Assembly: GCA_964424335.1 (NCBI GenBank)
Contig: CAYRIY010000005.1
Coordinates: 4,163-68,162 of the forward strand
Length of the DNA: 64,000 bases
Source of the DNA: CAYRIY01 sp964424335
Lineage (GTDB): Bacteria; Bacillota; Limnochordia; DTU080; RSA5
Reading direction: 5' to 3'
Part shown: one piece after another, positions 32,941-41,666 of the stretch
Layout of the letters: each line of letters opens with the position of its first letter
Numbering within the stretch: position 1 is the stretch's first letter
The notes under the pieces: model-generated
The model's database searches: none
Told to the model about the DNA's origin: nothing
What the model saw: only the letters and a program-made list of their open reading frames with translations
Position numbers and translations under genes: made by a program

Positions 32941-35748
32941 CTATCCATCCTCCCCGAGCTTGATGGCTTGATGCAACTTCATCCGCACCAAGATCGCGGC
33001 AAGGCCGATGACCGCGATGACGAGCATCGTTCCAAGCACCGTAAAGATGCGCACGAGGTCCGCTGGATCGGTCACAATGATAAACGGCGGCACCGAGCTC
33101 GTGTCGACCGCGCCGTCTCTCAAAAACGGCAGGAAGAGCCGCGTCGCGTTGATCCCGAGCACCGTTCCCGCCCCAAGGCCCAAACCGAGCGAGAAGAGCT
33201 GCTCAAGCCCTAATAAAGTCACGAGCTGCGAGAGCGATAGGCCGACGGCCCGCAAGACGCCGAAATGGAGCAGGCGGCTGCGCATGGCAAGGAACGTGTA
33301 AAGGATAAAGCCGAGCACCGTGACGAGCGACGAGACGATGAATCCGATCGAAAGAATGCCGAAGAAGCCCATCCGGTGCGGTTCGTTTCGCCCCTGCACG
33401 ACTTGGGAGTTGACGTCGCGCACGCTCACAACGTAGACGCCCTGCTGCCTAAGGCCCGACACGATCTCCGGCAAGTAGCCGGGCCCTTCGACGTCGAGCC
33501 ACACGTTGTAGGGCTCAAGGGCGATGCTCTCCTGGACGTGCTCGAGGTTGACGATGAAAAACGGACGCACATTGGGGTTTAGCGTCGGCCAGTAGTCGAC
33601 CGTGCCGGCGATGTAAACTTCGATAGGCTGGTTTTTGAAGGTCAGCGTCACATAGTCGCCGAGCGAGAGCCTCCGCTCCGTGAGGAACGACTGCGGAACG
33701 AGGGCCCCTTCCCGATGGCGGGCGAGCACGTTCAAGTGCTCGTAAAAGTGGTACGGCGACAAGTCGTCGCGAAACCAGGCCGTCTTGCCAAACTCCGCCG
33801 GCACGATCCCCATCATGTCGACGTTTCCGACAAAGGTCCCTCCCGCCCTCGCGCTCGCCTGCACCGAGAGCGCTCGTGCGGCGTTGATCACGCCGGGCAG
33901 TTCGTGGTGAATGTAGAATGGAGGCTCGTAAATTTGAGGCTCACTCTGCACTTCGGCCTCGCCCATGCTCGGGTCCATCATCCCGCCCGTCGGCAGGCTC
34001 CACTGCTCGGTCAAGGCGATGTCCGCCCCGACGCGATACGAAATCTGATCGACAAAGTTGCGGTCGAGCGTGCGCGCCGCCGACGCCGTGTAGATGCCGA
34101 GCGAGACGGTGAGGATCAACAGGAGGAGCAGCGGCATGTACTGCCCGCTGTTGCGGCTGAGTTGCTGCAGCGTCAGATTTAAGACGACACCCGGGAGCCT
34201 CGCCGTAATCCACGTCAAGATGTACATGACGTACGGGTACACTCTGAGAATAAACAGCCCCGCCCCTAGCAGCGCAATCACGGGAATGAACAAGAGCAAC
34301 GGATCCATGAGCGCGACTTCGCCCTCGACGGTCCGCTGGCTCTGCTGCAGGATGGAGCGGTAGCCGTAATAGGCGAAGCCAAGGAGAATGAAGTCGAGAA
34401 AAAGCTTCTTCCACGCCGCGGAGCCGCCCCCGCGCACGAGCTCCTGTTTGAAACTGACGATGCTGTGTTTCGACGATCGAATCGCGGGAATCATGGCGGC
34501 GCCGACTGCGAGGACAACGGCCATGACGCCAAACCGGTAGGCATCCCCAAAGATCGCAACGGGCAAAGCTTCCCGGCCCACAAACGAGAGGAAGCCCGCA
34601 GACGCCCCAAGCACCCTCGAAATGAACAGTCCTAAATACGGGCCGACCATCAGCGCGACGACGCCGAGCAGCACCCATTCCAACAGGAAGCTGATGGCGA
34701 CCTGCACGCGCCCCGCCCCTCGGCTGTGGAGCACGGCGATCTCGTTTCGCCGTTTGTCCACCGTCAGCCCGGCGATCAAGACCACGTAGTACAAGACCAT
34801 GCCGAAGATCGGGACGGCAAGGGTGAGCAGGAAGCTTGAGATGACCTGCGCCCGTGCGTCGAACCAGCGAAAGAGCGAAAGCGGCGAGAGCCAAAAGCGC
34901 GTCTCCGGCAGCATTTGACCCGAGCGAGCCTGGATGGTCTCGAGGCCTTCGATGACATCCCCTAGGTTGTGCACGCGAATCGTCTGGTGGTCAAATACCA
35001 TGTACCAGTCGTACGCGCTGGGCTTGAGGCCGAGATCCACGAGGAACAGCTTGTGAAAATTGTCGAAGTCCGCAAATAGGCTCCGCGAGAAGGGCGGCGG
35101 GTAAATCCAGTATTCAGTGGTGAGCGTCTCTTGGTTGGGCCTGAAAACGCCCACGAGTTCAAAATTGATCAGGGTTTTCTCTTGGCCCCTCGGCGCGTAC
35201 TCGTACACATAGCGCTCGCCGACGAGCAACTGGGAGTCTTCGAGCGTCGCCTCGTCGACGATCACCTCGATGACGCCGTCCGTCCTTTCCTCAAACCAGC
35301 GTCCATCGACGATCGAGGCGAGATCGCGCAAGTTGGAGATGCTCTTGATGTTGATGTACGGCGAGTTTGGGCGTGGCCGATCAGGGTTTGCCGGCATGTA
35401 AAAGTTGATGCCGAGCTCGACCGCTTCGGAGTATGCGTACGGGTCTTCCCCAATCACCCGCGGCAACTCGCGCTCCAAGTACGCGCGCACATCAGCAATC
35501 TGCTCGGGGCTTGAATCGTGCCGGTAATCCGAGTTGCTGTGCGTCATCATCAGCCCGAGCGGCGGCCGGGAATCGCTTTGGCGCAGCCACTGGGTGAGCA
35601 AGGACCGCTGGAGGCTCCCCGAGGTGTAGATCGGAATGGCCGAGACGATCCCCACCGCCAAGATGAGGCCGACGAGGAGGGCCGTCTCGAGCCGCCAGTT
35701 GGCGACGATGCGCTTGACTGTCATCCACAAGATCGAAAGTACGTACAC
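32941..35748 (-). CDS. Large ABC permease with two FtsX domains
   Basis: 935 residues. An N-terminal helix (ETALLVGLILAVGIVSAIPIY) is followed by a large extracytoplasmic domain of about 260 residues. A first FtsX block of about four helices spans 305-460, with more helices near 480-560. A second extracytoplasmic domain covers 590-770, and a final FtsX block runs from GFFGILSIGFIVSSLVTVLGF to the C terminus ALKLGEDG-like end (HQAIKLGEDG). The duplicated layout resembles LolCE/YknZ-type and MacB-like exporters that pull substrates from the outer leaflet rather than pump through the membrane. GTG 35748 or ATG 35724 may be the start. Partners are the two ATPases and the lipoprotein adaptor of the same operon. 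Confidence 0.88.
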   Translation of the reverse strand: MYVLSILWMTVKRIVANWRLETALLVGLILAVGIVSAIPIYTSGSLQRSLLTQWLRQSDSRPPLGLMMTHSNSDYRHDSSPEQIADVRAYLERELPRVIGEDPYAYSEAVELGINFYMPANPDRPRPNSPYINIKSISNLRDLASIVDGRWFEERTDGVIEVIVDEATLEDSQLLVGERYVYEYAPRGQEKTLINFELVGVFRPNQETLTTEYWIYPPPFSRSLFADFDNFHKLFLVDLGLKPSAYDWYMVFDHQTIRVHNLGDVIEGLETIQARSGQMLPETRFWLSPLSLFRWFDARAQVISSFLLTLAVPIFGMVLYYVVLIAGLTVDKRRNEIAVLHSRGAGRVQVAISFLLEWVLLGVVALMVGPYLGLFISRVLGASAGFLSFVGREALPVAIFGDAYRFGVMAVVLAVGAAMIPAIRSSKHSIVSFKQELVRGGGSAAWKKLFLDFILLGFAYYGYRSILQQSQRTVEGEVALMDPLLLFIPVIALLGAGLFILRVYPYVMYILTWITARLPGVVLNLTLQQLSRNSGQYMPLLLLLILTVSLGIYTASAARTLDRNFVDQISYRVGADIALTEQWSLPTGGMMDPSMGEAEVQSEPQIYEPPFYIHHELPGVINAARALSVQASARAGGTFVGNVDMMGIVPAEFGKTAWFRDDLSPYHFYEHLNVLARHREGALVPQSFLTERRLSLGDYVTLTFKNQPIEVYIAGTVDYWPTLNPNVRPFFIVNLEHVQESIALEPYNVWLDVEGPGYLPEIVSGLRQQGVYVVSVRDVNSQVVQGRNEPHRMGFFGILSIGFIVSSLVTVLGFILYTFLAMRSRLLHFGVLRAVGLSLSQLVTLLGLEQLFSLGLGLGAGTVLGINATRLFLPFLRDGAVDTSSVPPFIIVTDPADLVRIFTVLGTMLVIAVIGLAAILVRMKLHQAIKLGEDG

Positions 35749-35778
35749 GGAAAATTCCAGACTCCCTATGAGCCCAAA

Positions 35779-35801
35779 GGCGCGCTCAAGAAAAGCGCGC
35801 C
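35779..35801 (-). terminator. Hairpin between adaptor and permease genes (possible attenuator)
   Basis: GGCGCGCT (35779-35786) and AGCGCGCC (35794-35801) form a perfect 8-bp stem with a 7-base loop in the 61-base gap within the export operon. On the minus strand it is followed by TTTGGG, a poor T tract, so it may reduce rather than end transcription into the permease gene. Confidence 0.45.
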
Positions 35802-35809
35802 CCGAGGGC

Positions 35810-36820
35810 CTATTGGCCGATCACCAAGTCGCCTTCCGAGATGCCGGCCAAGATCTCCACTTCCGTGGGCGTCACGATGCCGATATCCACGTCGACTTCT
35901 CGCCGTGCGTCGCCGTCGAGCACCCTCACATACCGCCGGCCCATAAACTCTCGCAGAGCCGCGCGGGGTATGACGAGCGCGTCCTCTTTCTCCCTCACGA
36001 TGATGCGCGTGGTGAGCAAGTCGCCAAGGCGAAGTCCCTGAAGCGAATCCGGGTCGTCGAGCTCGACGTGAACGATGTACGTCGCTGTGAGCGAACTCGG
36101 GGACTGCGATTCCTCCGTGATTTGCACGACCGTCGCCGGGGCCCAGTTGTCCCGGGAAACTTCCACGAGCGCCTTCTGGCCGCGGGCCAGCTTTTCGATG
36201 TCCTCACGTCGGCGGATCTCCAGTCGAATCTCGATCGCCGTGGGATCGGCAACGACCATCAACGTCGTGTACTCGTTGATGATTTGCCCGACCTGGCCCC
36301 GTACGCTTTGGACGACACCGTCGTGAGGCGCCCTGATCGTCGCAGCCTCCAAGCGGGCCCGGAGGTTTTCGACGTTGAGCTCAGCCTTCTTCGTCGAGAG
36401 CTCCTGCAACTGCACGTCGATCGGCGCCGCTCCTTGAGTCGCCGCCAGCCGGAGCCTCGCGATTTCCATGTCGATCTCGGCCTGTGCCAACTGATGCTCG
36501 AGGGATCCTGTCTCGAGCTGCGCGAGCAGTTCGCCCTCGGTCACCCTTTGGCCGGGCTGAACATTGAGGGTGGCGAGCCGACCGGTCTCTTTAAAGTACA
36601 TGTCGGTCTCCAACGTCGGAGCGACCCGGGAAAGGCCTCGCAGTTCCTCGACGATTCGTTTACGCTCGACAGGGTACGTCACGGCGCGCGACGGGGGCGG
36701 TTCGATGAGCGTTGGAATCGCCTCGATCTTCTCCTCCGGCAACAAGGAGCAACCGGAAAGAGCAAGCGCCGCCAATGCGACCAACAACGCCGACTTCAAG
36801 GAGTTTGCAAGTGGCTTCAA
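35810..36820 (-). CDS. Lipoprotein HlyD/MacA-type periplasmic adaptor
   Basis: TTG at 36820 overlaps the stop of the ATPase (TTGA) and has AGAGGGAG upstream, giving 336 residues. The N terminus has a signal LLVALAALALSGCSLL with lipobox LSGC, so it is lipid-anchored. The rest is a membrane fusion protein: barrel strand YFKETGRLATLNVQPGQRVTEGELLAQLE (lipoyl half), a coiled-coil (QAEIDMEIARLRLAATQG to AELNVENLRARLEAA), IRAPHDGVVQSVRGQVGQII (second lipoyl half) and a C-terminal barrel. Such adaptors join an inner-membrane pump to a TolC channel; two TolC genes lie at 14.9-17.4 kb. Confidence 0.9.
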   Translation of the reverse strand: MKPLANSLKSALLVALAALALSGCSLLPEEKIEAIPTLIEPPPSRAVTYPVERKRIVEELRGLSRVAPTLETDMYFKETGRLATLNVQPGQRVTEGELLAQLETGSLEHQLAQAEIDMEIARLRLAATQGAAPIDVQLQELSTKKAELNVENLRARLEAATIRAPHDGVVQSVRGQVGQIINEYTTLMVVADPTAIEIRLEIRRREDIEKLARGQKALVEVSRDNWAPATVVQITEESQSPSSLTATYIVHVELDDPDSLQGLRLGDLLTTRIIVREKEDALVIPRAALREFMGRRYVRVLDGDARREVDVDIGIVTPTEVEILAGISEGDLVIGQ

Positions 36821-37566
36821 CCGTCTTTCGCTCCCTCTTTCTCCGCATGGGACATGATCACGCCGTCCTTGAGATGGTAAATGATATCCGCGAATCCGCT
36901 CGCGACCGGATCGTGCGTGGTCATACATACCGCCACGTTTTCCGTGGCGATGATCGAACGGAATAGATTCATAATCTGTCTGCCCGTCGCCTCGTCCAGC
37001 TCTCCGGTAGGTTCGTCGGCGATGAGTAGGCGCGGCTTTGCGGAAAGCGCCCGCGCGATGCCGACGCGCTGCTGCTCGCCGCCGCTAAGCTCGTAGCTGC
37101 GGTGTTTTGCTCGCTTGCCAAGCCCGACCAGTTCCAGACACTCCATGGCCCGAGCATGGGCCTTTTTCGGGGAGACGCCAGCGATCCGCAGGGGAAGTTC
37201 GACGTTTTCGAGCGCAGTAAGGGCCGGAAGAAGGGCAAATGCTTGAAAAATGAAACCGACTTGACTCCTCCGCCAGCGGGTGAGTTCCCGCTGCGAAAAG
37301 CTCTTTAGGTCGCGCCCGTCGTAAACGACGCGGCCTCGGGTGGGTTGATCGAGCCCTCCGATCAGGTTGAGCAACGTGGTCTTACCCGATCCGGAGCGTC
37401 CCATCAACGTCACGAATTCCCCAATATGAATGTCCAGATCGACGCCTTGCAAGGCGTGTACGTCGCGTCCGGCCATTCGAAACGTCCGGTGTACGCCTTC
37501 GACACGAACAAGCAAGGCTCCGGCGCCGGATGTTCGTTGTTGGTCAGAAGTTTGCGCCTGGGTCAT
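36817..37566 (-). CDS. ABC transporter ATPase (MacB/LolD type)
   Basis: 249 residues from ATG 37566. Walker A GRSGSGKTTLLNLIGGLD, Q-loop FIFQAFALLPALTALENVELP, signature ELSGGEQQRVGIARALS, Walker B LLIADEPTGELDE and H-loop TTHDP are intact. First gene of the operon ATPase-adaptor-permease-ATPase2. The presence of two different ATPases with one two-domain permease suggests a heterodimer in which each ATPase contacts one FtsX half. Upstream ribosome site is weak, and the open frame extends back to 37659, so the exact start is not fixed. Confidence 0.92.
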   Translation of the reverse strand: MTQAQTSDQQRTSGAGALLVRVEGVHRTFRMAGRDVHALQGVDLDIHIGEFVTLMGRSGSGKTTLLNLIGGLDQPTRGRVVYDGRDLKSFSQRELTRWRRSQVGFIFQAFALLPALTALENVELPLRIAGVSPKKAHARAMECLELVGLGKRAKHRSYELSGGEQQRVGIARALSAKPRLLIADEPTGELDEATGRQIMNLFRSIIATENVAVCMTTHDPVASGFADIIYHLKDGVIMSHAEKEGAKDG

Positions 37567-37710
37567 AGCAGCCAGAACCAACTTTCCCGCGCGCGTTTCG
37601 CGCAAAAAATTGGGTGTCGAACGCCGCGAGGGCCCCATTGTCCCAACGTTATTGACCAATCTGCGAAAGCGACAATTTCAGTAATCCCAGTCACTACTTC
37701 CCCCAGCATT

Positions 37711-38679
37711 TTACGAATCCCTCTGCGTAAATGACTCGAGCAGCGTTTTTTTCGCGCTTTCATCGAGCATGTCGGCCTTTTTCAAGGCAAGCGCGCACGC
37801 GCCGGCAGCAGGGTCGAGGACTGCGCGCATTGGTCTTGCAGCAGGCAGATGCGCTTTTGCCCGCTCGACGAAAAGGTGGCGAAACCGCTGGTCGGCAAAG
37901 AGCCCACCTGCCGTCACGAGCGGAACAGTCGAGCGAAAGCGCGCCTTGCGAATCACGGTGGCGCACAAGCGAACGAGGTGCGCCACAGCTCCGCCTACGA
38001 TCTCCGAGGCGACGGCGTCGCCCGTTCGGCTCTCGTCGAGCACCGCCCGGGCAAGGGCAGCGATCTGCTCGCGCGGCACTTTGCCCTCGTAGGCAAAAGA
38101 GACGACGCTCTCGGGCGACGACAGTCTCAGTTCTCTTAATATGCGGTCCTTTAATGCAGTTCTTGGCCCCGTGCCGTCGTGATCCTTCAAAGCGGCTTTG
38201 ATGCCCTCAAGGCCCACATAAAAGCCGCTGCCCTCGTCTCCCAGCAAATAGCCCCAGCCCCCGGCCCTCGCAGAGTCGCCCTTTGGCCCGATCGCAAAGC
38301 TCATCGAGCCCGTGCCCGCGATGACGACGGCGCCCGCCTCGCCGAGGGTTCCTGCCGCAAGAGCGATGACCGCGTCGTTTTCCGCCTCGCATTCGGCGCC
38401 CGGAAAGAGTTTCGCCAAAGCTGCTTTGACCGAGAGTTGGTCCCTTGGACGTCCGGCGCCGGCGACGCCCGCCACCACGACCTGGGCGTCGGTCCCTAGC
38501 GCTCCCGCTTGCTTTTGTGCAGTCTCGTACGCTTGCCGGACAGCGCTCGTAAATCCCTCTTCACCCGCGATTTGCCAGTTTCCGGGACCGGCCGTTCCTT
38601 CGCCGATCAAGCGGCCCGAAGCGTCCGCCAGACGCACTTTGGTCTTTGTGCCTCCCGCATCGATTCCGATGTAGGCCAT
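37711..38679 (-). CDS. N-acetylglucosamine kinase-like protein (BadF/BadG/BcrA family)
   Basis: ASKHA kinase of 322 residues: YIGIDAGGTKTKVRLAD (phosphate 1), VAGVAGAGRP, ENDAVIALAAGT, VIAGTGSMSFAIG (phosphate 2), GGWGYLLGDEGSGFYVG and PLVTAGGLF (adenosine motif). The GDEGSG motif fits eukaryotic-type GlcNAc kinase and bacterial GspK/NagK relatives, which phosphorylate amino sugars recovered from cell-wall turnover. ATG at 38679 follows GAGGGTGAT. It lies in a minus-strand run behind a sugar oxidoreductase and an MFS transporter. Confidence 0.85.
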   Translation of the reverse strand: MAYIGIDAGGTKTKVRLADASGRLIGEGTAGPGNWQIAGEEGFTSAVRQAYETAQKQAGALGTDAQVVVAGVAGAGRPRDQLSVKAALAKLFPGAECEAENDAVIALAAGTLGEAGAVVIAGTGSMSFAIGPKGDSARAGGWGYLLGDEGSGFYVGLEGIKAALKDHDGTGPRTALKDRILRELRLSSPESVVSFAYEGKVPREQIAALARAVLDESRTGDAVASEIVGGAVAHLVRLCATVIRKARFRSTVPLVTAGGLFADQRFRHLFVERAKAHLPAARPMRAVLDPAAGACALALKKADMLDESAKKTLLESFTQRDS

Positions 38680-38776
38680 CTAGGCGATCACCCTCGCGAT
38701 GACGTAGTTCTTAGCTCTTCCCTCATCTGAAGGCTCCTAAAATCACCGGCAAGGCGCTGCGCGAGCGACGGCTCCA

Positions 38777-39982
38777 TCAAGCGCCGATAGCTCCTTGATC
38801 GGATGAGGTGCGGCGCCGGGACGGCAGCGTCTCGGGCACTTTCAGCATCAAGGCTCCGGCTAGGATCGGCACCCAGGCGAGCCACCACAGCGTCTCGCCG
38901 AGGCCGTAGCGGTCCGCAATGCTTCCGATCAGGGGCATTGCAAGGGATGCGACCGCCCAGACAAAACCCATGACAAGCCCGGCCGCTTGCGCCTTCCTAC
39001 TGGGAAGGAGCTCCTGGGCATAGATCACGACGGCGGAGAACGTCGCAAAGATCATGAGCGAGGCGACGCCGAGGCTCGCTAGGGCGAGCGCCCCTTTCAG
39101 CATCAAGAAGCCGAGAATCCCGGGCGTGATCAAAAACGCCGAGTAGGCAGTAACCGCGCGCCGCCCCCAAACGTCAGAGAACCTGCCGCCAAGAATCGCC
39201 CCGAGCGACCCTGTGAAGAGAAACCCTGTCAAAAGCATCCCGGCCTGCGGCTCCGAGTACCCCCGCTCGATAAAGAGCAGGGGCAGAAACGACAGCGCCG
39301 CGCTGTAAACGACAAGCCGCAGCGTCATCCCGACGCAAAGCCAAAAAAGAGACGCCGGGCGGTCCGGATCGTCCGCCTTTACCTCCGTGCCGGCATCTGG
39401 AATGGGTACGTTCTTTTTGTCGGGGCCGGTCGCAATCTTGCCGGTGCCCACCGCAATGTTGATGAGCGTGATCAAGCCTGCGGGGACAATCACCCACAGC
39501 ACGCCCTTGAGACCGAACGAATAGGCGAGAAATGTAAAGAGCAGCGGGGCTACCGCAATTCCCACGGTGCCGCCGGAAGAGAATATCGACATGGCCGTCG
39601 CCTTCGCCGTCGCAAACCGCTCGGCGGACCGCGGTACGATCACGGCTGCCATGGGGTGGAAGAGCGCGCCGCCGATGCCGAGCAAAAAAACCGACACAAG
39701 CAAGAGTGGAAATGACGGGGCCCAACCGATCAGTCCGGCAAACACGCCCACCCAAAGGAGCGTCCACGGAAACGGCCGACTTTTTCCAAAGCGATCGACG
39801 ACCGCGCCGAGCACAGGTTGAAGAAGTCCGGAGCTCAAGGAGGCCATCATGGCCACCGCGCCCAACTGAGCAAGGCTCCAGCCGTAATCCCGAGCTAAAA
39901 ACGGGATCAAGGGCGGAATCACATTGAGCATACAATCCATGAATGCGTGACTCAACGTCAACACGGCCAAACGGGTCAACAA
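38777..39982 (-). CDS. MFS transporter
   Basis: About 12 membrane helices in 401 residues, with the MFS loop motif GAVVDRFGKSRP after helix 2 and GGRFSDVWGRRAV after helix 8. The pattern HAFMDCMLNVIPPLIPFLARDYGWS resembles the Fsr (fosmidomycin resistance)-like and sugar-phosphate-like MFS groups. GGAGG six bases before TTG 39982 sets the start; the open frame up to 40081 codes for a very basic stretch with no ribosome site. Its position between the GlcNAc-kinase-like gene and a sugar oxidoreductase suggests uptake or export of a sugar compound. Confidence 0.86.
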   Translation of the reverse strand: MLTRLAVLTLSHAFMDCMLNVIPPLIPFLARDYGWSLAQLGAVAMMASLSSGLLQPVLGAVVDRFGKSRPFPWTLLWVGVFAGLIGWAPSFPLLLVSVFLLGIGGALFHPMAAVIVPRSAERFATAKATAMSIFSSGGTVGIAVAPLLFTFLAYSFGLKGVLWVIVPAGLITLINIAVGTGKIATGPDKKNVPIPDAGTEVKADDPDRPASLFWLCVGMTLRLVVYSAALSFLPLLFIERGYSEPQAGMLLTGFLFTGSLGAILGGRFSDVWGRRAVTAYSAFLITPGILGFLMLKGALALASLGVASLMIFATFSAVVIYAQELLPSRKAQAAGLVMGFVWAVASLAMPLIGSIADRYGLGETLWWLAWVPILAGALMLKVPETLPSRRRTSSDQGAIGA

Positions 39983-40190
39983 ACGATGCCTCCGACCATG
40001 TCGGCGTGCGGTGGACGCCCAGCGCCGCCTTTGTCTTGGAAGTGAAGTGTTGGGAAACTCGAAGGATAACCGCCGCGCCAAGATCGCAAGGCCCGGCCCA
40101 ATCCCGCCGAACGACGGTCAAACGCACGTCGTTCGGCAGGTTGGGCGGTAGGAAGCCGCCCGCATCGAGGCCCCTGAGAAGGGACGACTC

Positions 40191-41255
40191 CTACTCGTTG
40201 ATGTATACGATGTCGTCCTTTTCGGCCGACTGGTAGATCGCGTCGAGCACTTGCTGCAACCGAATGGCCTGCGAACCTGTGACCATCGGGTCATCGCCCG
40301 GCTCGACTTCGCCAAGGCACGCTCGGACGAAGTGCTTCACTTCTTCGGTGTGGCGCTTGTCGACCTTGGGCATCCAAGCCGGAGTCCAGTCGTACAGAGC
40401 GCCGTACGCCTCCTTGAACACTTTCAGCGGGAAGAGGTTGGCGCCGCCCTCGGTCCCCGAAAGGCGCACGTTCATTTTACCGAGCTCTTCAATGTTTTGC
40501 GCAAAGCTGGTTTCCAGTAGGATGCTGGCTCCATTCTCAAACTTGATCATGGCTACGGCCAGATCTTCGATCTGGAAGTTTTGCCAGTCCCAACTCCCCA
40601 TGGTCCCGACGCCGGGGCGTGTGCCGATCTCTTGATACGCCGACGCGAGCACTTGCGTGGGTTTGGGATATCCCATCAAGTAAAGCGCCGTATCGAGCAT
40701 GTGGACCCCGATGTCGATCACGGGGCCGCCGCCCTGGAGCTCCTTGTTGGTAAAGACGCCCCAACCGGGGATGCCTCTGCGACGGAGGGCGTCGACCCTG
40801 GCGAAGTAGACCTTGCCGAGTTCGCCGCCTTCGATCAGGCGCTTGCAAGCCTGCACCTCAGAGCTGTACCGGGTCATGAGCCCAAACGTCAAGATTTTGC
40901 CGTGCTTCTCAGCCGTCTTCACCATTTCGACCGCCTCGGCCGTCGTAAGCGCCGGCGGCTTCTCGCAAAGGACGTGGCAGCCGGCCTCTAAAGCCGCGAT
41001 CGTCGCCGGAGCGTGAAACTTGTTCGGCGTACATACGCTCACCACATCGAGCTTCTCCTTGGCGAGCATCTCCTTGTAATCGCCGTAGCTCGCCGAGAAC
41101 CCAAACTTTTCCGCGACTTCGCGCGCCCGGTCGGCATTCACGTCCGCGCAGGCGACAAACTCAACCTTGTCCTCCACCGCCTGATAGCCCGGAATGTGCG
41201 CCCCCGTCGCAATGCCGCCAACGCCAATGATTCCAACTCGCAATCGGTCTGACAA
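40191..41255 (-). CDS. Gfo/Idh/MocA-family NAD(P)-dependent oxidoreductase
   Basis: Rossmann motif LRVGIIGVGGIATGAHIPGY at the N terminus, VSVCTPNKFHAPATIAALEAGCHVLCEKPPALT (EKP motif of the family, catalytic Lys), and a C-terminal alpha/beta domain with GGGPVIDIGVHMLDTALYLMG (His/Asp). 354 residues from TTG 41255, which has GGAGGGAG six bases upstream. Substrate is probably a sugar, amino sugar or inositol. It opens the minus-strand run that continues to the transporter and kinase and diverges from a CDGSH gene and a ROK regulator. Confidence 0.9.
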   Translation of the reverse strand: MSDRLRVGIIGVGGIATGAHIPGYQAVEDKVEFVACADVNADRAREVAEKFGFSASYGDYKEMLAKEKLDVVSVCTPNKFHAPATIAALEAGCHVLCEKPPALTTAEAVEMVKTAEKHGKILTFGLMTRYSSEVQACKRLIEGGELGKVYFARVDALRRRGIPGWGVFTNKELQGGGPVIDIGVHMLDTALYLMGYPKPTQVLASAYQEIGTRPGVGTMGSWDWQNFQIEDLAVAMIKFENGASILLETSFAQNIEELGKMNVRLSGTEGGANLFPLKVFKEAYGALYDWTPAWMPKVDKRHTEEVKHFVRACLGEVEPGDDPMVTGSQAIRLQQVLDAIYQSAEKDDIVYINE

Positions 41256-41276
41256 TAAAACTCCCTCCAAATATGA

Positions 41277-41295
41277 CCGCATCCGTCTCATGCGG
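41277..41295. promoter_or_regulatory. Palindrome in the leader of the oxidoreductase operon
   Basis: CCGCAT (41277-41282) and ATGCGG (41290-41295) are inverted with a 7-base spacer, 20-40 bases before the oxidoreductase start and downstream of an AT-rich stretch (41325-41335) that could hold the -10. It is a plausible operator for the divergent ROK regulator. Confidence 0.35.
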
Positions 41296-41452
41296 CCCAG
41301 CTTTACGGGTTTCAAGGATGTATGTTATATATAGCGAAAGGAAACCCTGGCGAGATGAACCAAACAAGAAATTTCCGACCTAACTGATCTCGCTGCGTGT
41401 AAAAGCTTTGCGCGGTCGGAAAGCACCGATGCTATCGACGGAGGAGATGCAC

Positions 41453-41662
41453 GTGGCACGCTTGGTCAAGCACGAGCGGAACGAACCGTACAGGATCAAC
41501 AAAGCAGACATTGAGAAGGACCGCATCTCAATCTGCGCCTGTGGGCTTTCCAAAAACAAGCCTTTCTGCGACGGATCGCATACACGGACCCGCGACGAGG
41601 AAGAAGGCGCCCTCTACGTCTACGAAGGCGAAAACCGGGTCAAGATCTCCACCGAGTACTAA
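41453..41662 (+). CDS. CDGSH iron-sulfur domain protein
   Basis: Sixty-nine residues from GTG 41453, which has GGAGGAG six bases upstream. The motif CACGLSKNKPFCDGSH gives the three Cys and one His ligands of a mitoNEET-type [2Fe-2S] cluster. No membrane anchor, so a soluble bacterial CDGSH protein. Its role may be redox sensing or cluster transfer. It is four bases upstream of the ROK regulator, so both are on one transcript. The longer frame from 41408 lacks support. Confidence 0.88.
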   Translation: MARLVKHERNEPYRINKADIEKDRISICACGLSKNKPFCDGSHTRTRDEEEGALYVYEGENRVKISTEY

Positions 41663-41666
41663 ATCC

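Noticed and set aside
36821..36928. Longer start of the HlyD-type adaptor
   Set aside because: The extra 36 residues are basic, overlap the ATPase gene in another frame, and would bury the lipoprotein signal. TTG 36820 has a good ribosome site.
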